64,000 bases of DNA from Hyphobacterium sp. SN044 (GTDB lineage: Bacteria; Pseudomonadota; Alphaproteobacteria; Caulobacterales; Maricaulaceae): assembly GCF_021864465.1 (NCBI RefSeq), contig NZ_JAKKUV010000006.1, positions 62,001-126,000 of the forward strand, read 5' to 3'. Position numbers and translations under genes: made by a program. Position 1 is the stretch's first letter, and each line of letters opens with the position of its first letter. Under the pieces are notes generated by a model that ran no database searches, was not told the origin of the DNA, and worked only from the letters and a program-made list of their open reading frames with translations. This document shows, piece after piece, positions 17,699-25,922 of this stretch.

Positions 17699-18621
17699 AG
17701 CCCGGCGTCCGCCTTCAGCATTGCGATGACGTCCGCATCGCTGGCCAGCGGCTGGCGTGTACGCGCATAGGCGTGCGCCGGGCGCGGCTTGCGGTCGAAC
17801 CACAACGCCCCGTCCACAGGGTCTGGCTGGTTCTCGATCAGCCACAGCGCCGTATCCGCGCCTTGAGCGCCATTGCGCAGGATCGGGTGCAGTATCTTGC
17901 GGAATTTCGGCAGGCTGCGCTGCACCCCCGGCGTATCGACCCAGCCGGGATGCATCGTGTAGGCGGCAAAGCCGCGCGCCGCCCAGTCATTCGTCAGCAC
18001 GATCTGCGCCCGCTTATGGGTGGCATAGCCGGCCACACCGCTGAAGCCCTCCGGCTTCTGCTTCATGTAGACGAGGTTTTGCGGCGCGTTATAGAGCCCG
18101 CCCGACGCCATGTTGATGATGGCTGACCAGGGCTTCAGAGCGCCGCACGCAATCAGCGTCTCGGTCAGGATGAAGGGGTTGAGGATGTTGACCGCATACA
18201 TGCGGGCAATGCCTTCCTCGGTCTCCGAATAGCGGTGATCGAGAATGCCGACATTGTTCACCAGCGCGTCGACATTGCCGCGCGCGCAGAGCCGCTCGGC
18301 CAGCGCCCGCGTCTCCGCCGCCAGTGAAAGGTCGCAGATATCCGCCTCGATCCGCCCCGGCCCCGCGCATTGCGCGATCAGGTCGTCGAGCGCTTCCCGG
18401 TTGCGGCCGATCGCGATGACCTCGGCCCCGTTTTCCGCTGCGGCCAGTGCCATGGAAGCCCCGATCCCGGCACTCGCCCCGGAAATCACGATCCGCTTGC
18501 CTGCCAGACCGGGATAGCGTGGCCGCCCCGGCAGGCCCCGCGCGCGATAGCCGATGACGGTAAAGGACGGCGTGAACCGGCCGTAGAAATTCACGACCTT
18601 CAGGAGCGCCGCCGCATTCAT
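17695..18621 (-). CDS. short-chain dehydrogenase/reductase
   Basis: This 308-aa SDR has an N-terminal extension of about 40 residues before the NAD(P) site GASAGIGAS. NNVG follows the fourth strand, the catalytic Ser is in INMASGGLYN, and the Y-x-x-x-K pair is in GYATHKRAQ. After the K comes HPGWVDTPGVQRSLP, typical of long SDRs related to retinol/protochlorophyllide reductase types. It is last in the minus-strand operon from 23307 and starts 1 bp after the NTF2-like gene. It probably oxidises or reduces an alcohol/aldehyde of the pathway. Confidence 0.83.
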   Translation of the reverse strand: MNAAALLKVVNFYGRFTPSFTVIGYRARGLPGRPRYPGLAGKRIVISGASAGIGASMALAAAENGAEVIAIGRNREALDDLIAQCAGPGRIEADICDLSLAAETRALAERLCARGNVDALVNNVGILDHRYSETEEGIARMYAVNILNPFILTETLIACGALKPWSAIINMASGGLYNAPQNLVYMKQKPEGFSGVAGYATHKRAQIVLTNDWAARGFAAYTMHPGWVDTPGVQRSLPKFRKILHPILRNGAQGADTALWLIENQPDPVDGALWFDRKPRPAHAYARTRQPLASDADVIAMLKADAGL

Positions 18622-18622
18622 C

Positions 18623-19153
18623 TCAGAACCGCGAATAGGTCAGGTCGGCCGCTCCGCGCGTGCCGATATGCAGCTTCGGATCGTCCGGTTTGAACAGGCC
18701 GAGACACCAGGTTTCGCTGGCCGGCATGTCGCGGTTCCAGTCGAGCGTCATCTTGCGGTGGGCGATCTTCCAGACCCCGTCGCGCTTCTCGAACTTGTCG
18801 AACAGGCGCCCGCCGGTCAGCGTATCGTACGGCTCGCCCTGGTCATTCTCGAACCGGGCGAAGGTCAGCACATAGCTCTCGACGAAACAGGTCGTTTCGC
18901 CCTCGAACTCGAAGTGGCTGTTGCAGACATAGTGCGCCATCGGATGCTTCATCTTCATCATCCGCTCGGCCGCACCGTGCGCATACGGAATGGCGGGTCC
19001 GTTATACGTGTTACCATGCTCTTCGATGGCGTCAGCATGATAGCAGGAAGCCAGCAGCGGTCCGTCAGCGCGGTCCACCCCGCGCGCATAGCAGGATAGG
19101 ACGTCGCGAATGTCCTGCTTGGCGATCACGGTTTCGAGCGTGTTTCCGGTCAT
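18623..19153 (-). CDS. NTF2-like (SnoaL_4-type) protein A1
   Basis: This 176-aa single-domain protein of the SnoaL/NTF2 alpha+beta barrel fold has YARGVDRADGPLLASCYHAD at residues 23-42 (helix 2 with the conserved Asp/His). It ends in a strand-rich half (WKIAHRKMTLDWNRDM). Relatives act as cyclases, dehydratases or small dioxygenase-like enzymes on aromatic substrates. It is clearly paralogous to the protein at 29413-29961, which has the equivalent YCRGADRGDADLIAAAYHDD. ATG 19153 follows GGGAGAGGACG. It lies in the operon between the second carotenoid oxygenase-like gene and the SDR. Confidence 0.8.
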   Translation of the reverse strand: MTGNTLETVIAKQDIRDVLSCYARGVDRADGPLLASCYHADAIEEHGNTYNGPAIPYAHGAAERMMKMKHPMAHYVCNSHFEFEGETTCFVESYVLTFARFENDQGEPYDTLTGGRLFDKFEKRDGVWKIAHRKMTLDWNRDMPASETWCLGLFKPDDPKLHIGTRGAADLTYSRF

Positions 19154-19164
19154 CGTCCTCTCCC

Positions 19165-20646
19165 TCAGGCGGCCTGAGCCGCACGGATGGTCGGACCATC
19201 GGCCCAGGTCGCATGCGTGCCGCTGGAAATCCGGTGCGGCAGGATGATCCGGCACACCGGTCCGGCCTCGATATCCTTGGCGTCGATGAGGACGCATTCG
19301 GACCGGTTCTCCTTCATGTCGATCACGAAGCTGACGAGATAGCCGTCGTCTTCGTCCTTCGCGCCGATGCGCGGGGCGAACGGCGTTTCGCTGCCATAGC
19401 GGCCTTCGCCGAGATCCAGCTTTTGCGATTTGCCGGTCTCGAAATCGTGCTTCACCAGCCCGTTGAACAGGAACCAGCCCGGCTCGGTGTAGGTGGAATA
19501 GAGGTAACGCGTCTTCTGACCGGCATATTGCTGGTTGAAGCTGCCGAATTCGAGCAACCGGTCGTCGAGATGGCTCTCCTTCGTCTCGCCGGTCTTCAGG
19601 TTGAACCGCCAGCGGTGCAGCTTCGGCTTGAACGACGCCTCGTCGAGATAGGCCATCAACTGACCCAGTTGTGGGTCGTTGTACTTGTTCTGGAGCGGAC
19701 GCGGTGCCGGGTCTTCCTGGAAGTAACCGTCGAGCACGATCTCGTCGCCCTCCTCCCAGGCATTCATCCAGTGCAGCACATAGGTCGGATCGGCCTCGAA
19801 CCAGCGGATCTCGTTCGGCGAGCCATAGCGCGGGATGATCGCGAACCGGGTCGGAATATCGGGATAGAAGCGCGCCGCGTGGCGCCCCATCGCCAGCACT
19901 TTCGGATCCCAGAACAGCGGCAGGTCCGCGATGATCGAATAGTTCTTGGTGAACGCCATGTCGTGTGGCAGGCGCGGCCCCGGCAGCTCGACCGGGATGT
20001 AGTGCTTCAGTCGGTTGTCCGGCCCGACGACGCCGTAATGCATGTAGGGCGCATGGGTGGAGTAGTTGAAGAAGAGAAGCTCGCCCGTCGCTTCGTCGAC
20101 CTTCGGATGCGCGGAAATGCCGTCGATCGGCACCCAGCCCTCGGTCCCGAACTGGTCGAGCGTATAGGGGTCGAGCCGGTAGCCTTCACCGCACTGGTAG
20201 AAAGTCGACAGGATCTGTCCGGCATGCACGACGACATCGGTCGAGGACGCATCCTTGATCCGCTCGTGCGCGCCCCAGCCCGGACGCGTGGAATCCGCGG
20301 GATTGCCGGCAATCCCGGCCCAGAGCGGACGTCCGGCCTCGATCTCGGCCATCAGCCCCTTGGTGCGCACAAAGCGGTTGCGATAGCTCGCCTTGCCATC
20401 GCGAAAGGCCATGATGTGGATCATCCCGTCCCCGTCGAACGGGTGGTAGAGCCCGATCGACCCGAAGGCGGGGTTCTCGCTGTTGCGGACATAGACGCCG
20501 TCGATGTCGGTCGGGATCTCGCCGATCACCTCGAGACCATCATCGGCATTGTATTCGTCGAACACCGGCGTCCAGGCACCCGTCGTATACGGATGGTCTC
20601 TCAGGGGCGGGAGGTGCGGAACCGTATTCACCTTCTCGATGGGCAT
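19165..20646 (-). CDS. carotenoid oxygenase / lignostilbene-type dioxygenase (copy 2)
   Basis: This 493-aa Fe(II) dioxygenase has the four-His set at H180 (GISAHPK), H228 (RLPHDMA), H292 (VLHWMNAWEEGDE) and H478 (GTHATW). YVRNSENP and PFDGDGMIH replace the corresponding blocks of copy 1, so the two enzymes are diverged and probably differ in substrate. It lies in an operon with a feruloyl-CoA-synthase-like ligase, which favours a phenylpropanoid or stilbenoid route. The start has GGGAAGGGA upstream; the gap to the DUF1295 gene is 17 bp. Confidence 0.9.
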   Translation of the reverse strand: MPIEKVNTVPHLPPLRDHPYTTGAWTPVFDEYNADDGLEVIGEIPTDIDGVYVRNSENPAFGSIGLYHPFDGDGMIHIMAFRDGKASYRNRFVRTKGLMAEIEAGRPLWAGIAGNPADSTRPGWGAHERIKDASSTDVVVHAGQILSTFYQCGEGYRLDPYTLDQFGTEGWVPIDGISAHPKVDEATGELLFFNYSTHAPYMHYGVVGPDNRLKHYIPVELPGPRLPHDMAFTKNYSIIADLPLFWDPKVLAMGRHAARFYPDIPTRFAIIPRYGSPNEIRWFEADPTYVLHWMNAWEEGDEIVLDGYFQEDPAPRPLQNKYNDPQLGQLMAYLDEASFKPKLHRWRFNLKTGETKESHLDDRLLEFGSFNQQYAGQKTRYLYSTYTEPGWFLFNGLVKHDFETGKSQKLDLGEGRYGSETPFAPRIGAKDEDDGYLVSFVIDMKENRSECVLIDAKDIEAGPVCRIILPHRISSGTHATWADGPTIRAAQAA

Positions 20647-20663
20647 GGCGTGTCCCTTCCCGT

Positions 20664-21473
20664 TCAGGCTTCGTTGGCCGGCCGCGGCTGGCGCGGCGGC
20701 ATCGGGATGAAGCCGCTGGTGCGGCGGATATAGTCTTCATATTCGGGCCGCGACCGCTTCAGGCGGCGCTCCAGCAGGCCGGCCCCGCTCCACGTCAGAA
20801 GGAGGAAGGTGATCACCACCGGCCCCGGCAGGGCAAACAGGCCGAGCATGGTCTCGGCCGCAATCAGGTAGAGCCCCCACCAGACGCAGGCATCGCCGAA
20901 ATAGTTCGGATGCCGGGTATAGCGCCACAGCCCCTTGTCCATGACCTTGCCGGCATTGGCCGGATCGCCCTTGAAGCGTGCCATCTGCCAGTCACCGACG
21001 GATTCGAAGAAGATGCCGATGGCGCAAAGGGCGGCTCCCGCCCAGCCGATCACGCCAACCCCTGCGGGTGTGGCCGGGATCTGGCCCAGCTGCACCGGCA
21101 GGGACACGACCCAGAGCAGCACGCCCTGCAACAGGAAGACCTTGGTCAGGCTGTGCACATGCACATTGCCCTTCGCCTTGGACAGAAGGGCGACATAACG
21201 CTTGTCGGCCCCCTCTTTCCGCCAGCGCCACAAGAGATAGCCGGCCAGACGGACGCCCCATATGGCCGTGATCGCCAGCAACAGCAGGCGCCGCCCCGCA
21301 TCGCCGCCCGGCGTGATCGCGTAGGTCACCGCCGCGACGATGACGAAGCCCGCCGCCCAGAAGCTGTCGATGAAGCTGACATCCTTGAGGACGATCGAGA
21401 TCAGCCACAGCGTCAGCATACAGCCCATGAGGACCGCGAAATTGATGGCGAGAACGCTCGCGAATTCAGGCAT
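20664..21473 (-). CDS. DUF1295 / steroid 5-alpha-reductase-like membrane protein
   Basis: This 269-aa integral membrane protein has about six or seven helices. The DUF1295 signature is near the C terminus: DKGLWRYTRHPNYFGDACVWWG, with the RHPNY motif, then LERRLKRSRPEYEDYIRRTSGFIPMPP (quoted in part). The fold relates it to NADPH-dependent double-bond reductases of steroids and to isoprenylcysteine methyltransferases. In this operon it may reduce a conjugated bond of a hydrophobic substrate. ATG 21473 follows GGGGGGAGACAAG. Confidence 0.85.
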   Translation of the reverse strand: MPEFASVLAINFAVLMGCMLTLWLISIVLKDVSFIDSFWAAGFVIVAAVTYAITPGGDAGRRLLLLAITAIWGVRLAGYLLWRWRKEGADKRYVALLSKAKGNVHVHSLTKVFLLQGVLLWVVSLPVQLGQIPATPAGVGVIGWAGAALCAIGIFFESVGDWQMARFKGDPANAGKVMDKGLWRYTRHPNYFGDACVWWGLYLIAAETMLGLFALPGPVVITFLLLTWSGAGLLERRLKRSRPEYEDYIRRTSGFIPMPPRQPRPANEA

Positions 21474-21501
21474 CTTGTCTCCCCCCTGCCCGGCGCGCCG
21501 G

Positions 21502-23307
21502 TCAGTTCGGCGCGCAGACGACCACGCCATCGCCCGGCGGTTCGGCATAGAGCCTCTCCACATCGGCGCGGCGATTTCGTCTCGCGGCTTCCTGGTTGAT
21601 ACTTCCCTTGTCCGACACTTCGTGCCGTTCGGCATTCGGCGGATCGGTCAGGATGGCGAACCGCCGCACACGCTCGCTCGAACCCGTGCAGCCGGCATTG
21701 TATTCGGCGATCTTCTCCGCCAGCAGCGCGGCGGGATCCTGTCCCGCGGCCAGAGCCTTCGGCGACGGCCAGGCGAGGATGGCGACATAGGGCAGGTTCT
21801 CGCCGCAGATCACGGCATCGGCCAGCCAGGGCGCACACACGCGGACCAGCTCGTTGCGCACGTTTCCGCCGCGCACGAAGGTACCGGTGTCGAGCTTGAA
21901 TTCCTCGGCCAGCCGCCCCGCGAAGGCGAGCCCCTGAGCGATGTCATCCGGGTCGTGGAAACTCGCCGTGTCGCCGATGCGGTAGAAGCCGTCCTCGTCG
22001 CGGATCCTGTTCTCGAGATCGGGGCGGCCGAGATAGCCCGGCGTGACCATCTCGCCCTTCATCCGGACTTCGTAACGGTCGCCGTCGAGCGGGATCAGCT
22101 TTACCGACAGGCCCGGCATGGGCAGGCCGATTCCGACCTTTTCGGAATGGAAATAGATCGACATGCAGCCCGACGTCGTCTCGGTCGCGCCATAGCCGGT
22201 CGTCATGAAGATGCGGCGTCCGGTCTCAGCCTCGGCGAGCGACTGGATCCTGTCGAACACCGGTTGCGGCAGGCCTGCCCCGCCATAAAGCATCAGCTGC
22301 AGCTTTTCGAAGAAGGTCTTTCGAAGGACGGCATCGGACTCCAGCGCGTCCGCCAGCATGGCGTAGCCGGCCGGGACATTCGTGAAATACTTCAACGGAA
22401 TCTCGCGGAGATTCTGGATCGTCTGGTCGAACAGGCCGGGCAACGGCTTGCCGCCATCGATGTAGAAGGTGCCGCCGAAGATCGCCGCCGCCATTGACGA
22501 GAACGCGCCCGAGACATGGCTCCATGGCAGCCATTCCAGCAGCACGTCATCCCAGCCGGCGGCCCTGCCCAGAACCTGCCAGCCCTGATGCAGATTGGCG
22601 GAAATCATCCGCTGCGTGTGGATGACGGCCTTCGGCTTACCCGTCGAACCGGAGGTCAGCATGTAGGCGGTCGGCGCATCGATATCGATCGCCGCGATCC
22701 GCTCCGCGACCTCGGGGCCGGCAGAGGCGCTGGCGACGGTCTCGAAGTCGTGCGCGTTCGGACCGAACGCGTCCGGTGCCCGTGTGATCACGATGGCGTC
22801 CGAAGGTGCAACGGCCTTTACGGCCGCGGCATAGCCCGCGTCCTCGGCGAAGATCACCGCCGGATTGACCATTTCGGTGACATAGCGGAGCCGCTCGAAC
22901 CCGCCCGCTGCGCCCAGAAGCGCATAGTTCGCGCTGACCGGGCAGACCGGAACACCGGCCCCCATCGCGCCATAGCGCATGACGGCATGCGCGATGGAAT
23001 TGCCCGAAACGATCATCACCGGCCGGCCCGGCGCGACATCGAGACCGATCAGGAATTGCGAGACCGCGTCGGCCATCGCCTTGGTCTCGGCAAAGGTCAC
23101 GCTGCGCCACGGGGCACCAAGCGTAGGCCGTTCCGCGAGATGTATCTTTCCGCCCTGCCGGTCCGCCTGGTGAGCCAGGCCTTCCGGCACCGTGCGGTGG
23201 ATGATCCGCAAGGGATCGCGCGGCGTCAGGACCAGAGTCCCGTCCGCGCGGCGTCCCACCTCCAGATCGACGGGGGGAAAGGCGACCTCTCTGTACGGGG
23301 CGGCCAT
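21502..23307 (-). CDS. feruloyl-CoA synthase-like AMP-forming ligase
   Basis: This 601-aa adenylate-forming enzyme has the layout of the feruloyl-CoA synthase family: N-terminal PRDPLRIIHRTVPEGLAHQA, P-loop MLTSGSTGKPKAVIHTQRM, MTTGYGATETTSGCMS, and a late FKLDTGTFVRGGNVRNELV in place of the usual ligase hinge. The end KGSINQEAARRNRRADVERL contains the catalytic Lys region. Such enzymes make hydroxycinnamoyl-CoA for side-chain shortening. It heads the minus-strand operon; ATG 23307 has GAGG upstream and the shared motif lies at 23322-23338. Confidence 0.8.
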   Translation of the reverse strand: MAAPYREVAFPPVDLEVGRRADGTLVLTPRDPLRIIHRTVPEGLAHQADRQGGKIHLAERPTLGAPWRSVTFAETKAMADAVSQFLIGLDVAPGRPVMIVSGNSIAHAVMRYGAMGAGVPVCPVSANYALLGAAGGFERLRYVTEMVNPAVIFAEDAGYAAAVKAVAPSDAIVITRAPDAFGPNAHDFETVASASAGPEVAERIAAIDIDAPTAYMLTSGSTGKPKAVIHTQRMISANLHQGWQVLGRAAGWDDVLLEWLPWSHVSGAFSSMAAAIFGGTFYIDGGKPLPGLFDQTIQNLREIPLKYFTNVPAGYAMLADALESDAVLRKTFFEKLQLMLYGGAGLPQPVFDRIQSLAEAETGRRIFMTTGYGATETTSGCMSIYFHSEKVGIGLPMPGLSVKLIPLDGDRYEVRMKGEMVTPGYLGRPDLENRIRDEDGFYRIGDTASFHDPDDIAQGLAFAGRLAEEFKLDTGTFVRGGNVRNELVRVCAPWLADAVICGENLPYVAILAWPSPKALAAGQDPAALLAEKIAEYNAGCTGSSERVRRFAILTDPPNAERHEVSDKGSINQEAARRNRRADVERLYAEPPGDGVVVCAPN

Positions 23308-23321
23308 GAAAATCCTACCTC

Positions 23322-23338
23322 GGTAATTTTATGCAATT
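23322..23338 (-). promoter_or_regulatory. shared 17-bp motif, copy 2 (feruloyl-CoA-synthase-like operon)
   Basis: The minus strand reads AATTGCATAAAATTACC, ending 14 bp before the ATG at 23307. Within it TGCATAAAAT resembles an extended -10 box, so this copy could itself be promoter DNA. Confidence 0.45.
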
Positions 23339-23413
23339 CTGTCAGAAAGCTATTGCTGCGACTCTGTCAAAGTCAATGGCGTTCACCGTCCCGTGCCGCA
23401 ATCGCCAAGGGTA

Positions 23414-23430
23414 ACTTGCTGAAACGAACC
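23414..23430 (+). promoter_or_regulatory. shared 17-bp motif, copy 3 (NTF2-like gene)
   Basis: ACTTGCTGAAACGAACC lies 45 bp before the ATG at 23476. It is the most diverged copy and keeps CTTGC and the AAC end. Confidence 0.35.
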
Positions 23431-23475
23431 CAGCCGGCCTAGACTCGCCGCGACAACAATTCAGGATCTCGGACC

Positions 23476-23883
23476 ATGGCGCATATCGATACCGTTCAGG
23501 CCATCATCGAGGCGTGGAAGCGCGGCGATGTCGAGACCATTCTCGGCAAACTTCATCCCGATGTCGTATACCATTACCATGTCGGCTCACGGCCGCTCGA
23601 AGGGCGGGACATGGTACGGAAATTCCTTGATAAATTTGGGTCCGGACAGACCGATATCGCCTGGAGAATCCACCGCCATGCCGAGGCCGGTGACCTGCTG
23701 TTTGTCGAGGGTGTCGACGATTACGTGAACGCCGATGGCGTGCGAATCCGGACGCCCTATGCCGGTGTCTTCGAGTTCCGCGAGGGATTGATCTGGCGCT
23801 GGCGCGATCATGTCGACCGCGCAGCAATTGCCGACGCGCAACAGGGAAAGCCGCCCCCGGACTGGGTGCTTCCACTGCTCTGA
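23476..23883 (+). CDS. NTF2-like protein B1 (limonene-epoxide-hydrolase-like)
   Basis: This 135-aa SnoaL/limonene-1,2-epoxide hydrolase-like protein opens with AHIDTVQAIIEAWKRGDVE, the family's first helix. It contains YHYHVG and GRDMVRKFLDKFG, and ends with LIWRWRDHVDRAA, where the Arg-Asp...Asp arrangement resembles the Asp-Arg-Asp triad of epoxide hydrolases. Its closest relative in the window is 28949-29392 (shared FVEGVD and WRD-x-x-D blocks). It probably opens an epoxide or catalyses an acid-base isomerisation in the pathway. AGGATC precedes the ATG. It is divergent from the feruloyl-CoA-synthase-like operon. Confidence 0.78.
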   Translation: MAHIDTVQAIIEAWKRGDVETILGKLHPDVVYHYHVGSRPLEGRDMVRKFLDKFGSGQTDIAWRIHRHAEAGDLLFVEGVDDYVNADGVRIRTPYAGVFEFREGLIWRWRDHVDRAAIADAQQGKPPPDWVLPLL

Positions 23884-23904
23884 GCGCCGCCGGTCCGCTT
23901 TCGC

Positions 23905-23933
23905 TTGACGGCACGATTGCGACCGGTTTTTAT
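23905..23933 (+). promoter_or_regulatory. sigma-70-like promoter candidate
   Basis: TTGACG, a 17-bp spacer and TTTTAT form a reasonable -35/-10 pair for the gene at 23966. The shared motif at 23935-23951 begins immediately after the -10, where a repressor would block the start site. Confidence 0.5.
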
Positions 23934-23934
23934 G

Positions 23935-23951
23935 ACTTGCAAAACAAAACT
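23935..23951 (+). promoter_or_regulatory. shared 17-bp motif, copy 4 (exported NTF2-like gene)
   Basis: ACTTGCAAAACAAAACT ends 14 bp before the ATG at 23966, and lies directly downstream of the promoter candidate. Confidence 0.45.
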
Positions 23952-23965
23952 AAGGGGAGAGTACC

Positions 23966-24445
23966 ATGCGACTGATACTGGCTGCCGCCGCCTGCGCGGT
24001 GACGCTTGCGCCCGCCGCTCTGGCCGACGATCACGAGGCCGCGGAAGATCCCCGCGTTGCCGTCGTGTTGGACATGGTCGATGCCTGGAACACTCAGGAC
24101 TGGGACCGTGTCACGAATCTGTTCGCCGAGGACGGCTCGCTCCATTCCATGATGGTCGAGCCGATCGTCGGCCGGGAATCCATCGGAAACCGTATCGGCC
24201 ACATTGCCGAAGGTATTTCCGAGATCACGCTGAATGTCCGCCACATCGGCGTCGTCGACGATGTCGTCTTCATCGAGCGGACTGACGAATTCGTCTATAA
24301 CGGCCATGCCGGATCGGTTCCGGTCGTCGGCGTGATCGAAGTCAATGACGACGGCCTGATCGCCGAATGGCGCGAATACTATGACCGCGCCGAACTGCTT
24401 GAGGCGATGGGCCTCAGCTCGGACTTCGACAGCGAAGCCCGATGA
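23966..24445 (+). CDS. exported NTF2-like (limonene-epoxide-hydrolase-like) protein B2
   Basis: This 159-aa NTF2-fold protein begins with a clear signal peptide (MRLILAAAACAVTLAPAALA, cleavage before DDHE), so it should be periplasmic, unlike its cytoplasmic relatives here. The mature part has VVLDMVDAWNTQDWDRVTNLF, a long VGRESIGNRIGHI helix and IAEWREYYDRAELLEAMG, which retains the Arg...Tyr-Asp end of epoxide-hydrolase-like members. It may act on a substrate that has just crossed the outer membrane. AGGGGAGAG lies upstream. It overlaps the MFS gene by ATGA. Confidence 0.78.
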   Translation: MRLILAAAACAVTLAPAALADDHEAAEDPRVAVVLDMVDAWNTQDWDRVTNLFAEDGSLHSMMVEPIVGRESIGNRIGHIAEGISEITLNVRHIGVVDDVVFIERTDEFVYNGHAGSVPVVGVIEVNDDGLIAEWREYYDRAELLEAMGLSSDFDSEAR

Positions 24446-25785
24446 GCGAGACGACGGCCGCCAGCGCCCCGGCAGACCCGGCAGAGGAAGAAGCCTATCC
24501 GCCGCCCGTACTGGCGTGGGCGATGGTGGCCGTCCTGTTCGTCGCCTACATCCTGTCCTTCATCGACAGGATGATTATCGGCCTCCTGGTCGAACCCCTG
24601 AAGGCCGATCTGGGACTGTCCGACACACAGGTCAGCCTGCTCCAGGGTTTCGCCTTTGCGCTCTTCTACACGATCATCGGCCTGCCGATCGGACGCATGA
24701 TCGACCGCTCGGCGCGCCTGCCGATCATCGCGGGCGGGGTCGCGCTGTGGAGCTTCATGACCGCGGTGTGCGGCATGGCCACACAATACTGGCATCTCTT
24801 CCTGGCCCGGATGGGCGTCGGCGTCGGTGAGGCGACACTGTCGCCCGCCGCCTACTCGATCATTCCCGATCTGTTTCCCAAACGCCGCCTCGGCCTGGCC
24901 ATGGGCATCTACGGCCTGGGCTCGGCGGCGGGAGCTGGCCTCGCCTTCCTGATCGGCGCGGCCGTCATTCGCCTGATCTCCGAATCCGGATCCGTCACCC
25001 TGCCAATATTGGGCGAGTTGCGCGCCTGGCAGGCCACCTTTTTCATCGTCGGCTTGCCGGGACTTCTCGTCGCCGGGCTGATCATGCTGCTGCCGGAGCC
25101 GGTTCGTCGCGGCGCGTCCGCCCCAGGGGGCCGCGATATCGCGCCGATATCCGCCGTCATCGATTTCACCTTGAAGAAGGCCGGCTCCGTACTCGGCCTC
25201 TGCTTCGCCGTGGCGATGGTGAATTTCGCGGTTTTTGCTGCGGTCTCCTGGCTTCCTGTCCTGCTGATCCGCGTTCACGGTTTCGATCTGTCGGGCGCCG
25301 GCAATCTGGCAGGCGGCGCACTGATCCTCGGCGGCCTCATCGGCCTTGTCGGCGGCGGTGCCCTCACCGATCGCATCGGTGGCGGCGTGCCCCAGGGACG
25401 GCTGGCCTTCTGCGGGTTCGCGGCGATCGTCGGCACGATCTTCGCGGTCATCTTCCCGCTGGTCGGTTCGCCCTGGATGGCAGCGGCCGCCTTCGTGGTG
25501 TTCTTCGCTGCGGCCGCCGTGCCAATCGGCGCAGCGGCGAGCGCGCTGCAGCAACTCACACCGAACCGGATGCGCGCGACCGTATCGGCCATATACCTCT
25601 TCATCGTGAACCTGATCGGTCTCGGTGCGGGACCGACCGCAACGGCACTCGTCGGGGATACCTTCTTCGCGGGCGGAGACGGCATCCGATACGCGATTGC
25701 CTGGGTATCGCCCTTCGCCTTCGCGATCGCCGCCCTGCTCTTCTTCCTGTCTGCCCGTTACGCAGCACGGGAACAGGTCCACTAG
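24442..25785 (+). CDS. MFS transporter (spinster-like)
   Basis: This 447-aa major facilitator protein has 12 predicted helices. YILSFIDRMIIGLLVEPLKADL at helix 1-2 (D-R motif), GRMIDRSARLP as the loop 2-3 motif and FLARMGVGVGEATLSPAAYS in helix 4 place it with the spinster/hexuronate-like MFS proteins common beside aromatic and terpenoid catabolic genes in Alphaproteobacteria. It is probably the inner-membrane importer (or exporter) of the pathway substrate. It is translationally coupled to the exported NTF2-like gene upstream. Confidence 0.87.
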   Translation: MSETTAASAPADPAEEEAYPPPVLAWAMVAVLFVAYILSFIDRMIIGLLVEPLKADLGLSDTQVSLLQGFAFALFYTIIGLPIGRMIDRSARLPIIAGGVALWSFMTAVCGMATQYWHLFLARMGVGVGEATLSPAAYSIIPDLFPKRRLGLAMGIYGLGSAAGAGLAFLIGAAVIRLISESGSVTLPILGELRAWQATFFIVGLPGLLVAGLIMLLPEPVRRGASAPGGRDIAPISAVIDFTLKKAGSVLGLCFAVAMVNFAVFAAVSWLPVLLIRVHGFDLSGAGNLAGGALILGGLIGLVGGGALTDRIGGGVPQGRLAFCGFAAIVGTIFAVIFPLVGSPWMAAAAFVVFFAAAAVPIGAAASALQQLTPNRMRATVSAIYLFIVNLIGLGAGPTATALVGDTFFAGGDGIRYAIAWVSPFAFAIAALLFFLSARYAAREQVH

Positions 25786-25882
25786 ACCGGCGGCGCAAGG
25801 TCGCATGCCCGCGCTTGCGCTTGAATCCGTGGCACATGACTCGTACTTAGGAGTCGGTACGTATTTGAAAGCGAACGTGCCG

Positions 25883-25899
25883 CAAGGGTCTTTCCCTTG
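25883..25899. promoter_or_regulatory. palindromic operator candidate upstream of the double-HxlR gene
   Basis: CAAGGG-TCTTT-CCCTTG is a perfect 6-bp inverted repeat, 24 bp before the HxlR-HxlR ATG. A looser GACTC...GAGTC repeat lies at 25838-25855. Autoregulation by the adjacent regulator is the simplest reading. Confidence 0.45.
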
Positions 25900-25922
25900 G
25901 CTCAGGCGGGCGCGGGCAGACG

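Noticed and set aside
15224-17845. 873-codon minus-strand ORF across two thiolases
   Set aside because: Both thiolases on the other strand have full motifs; this frame is their shadow.
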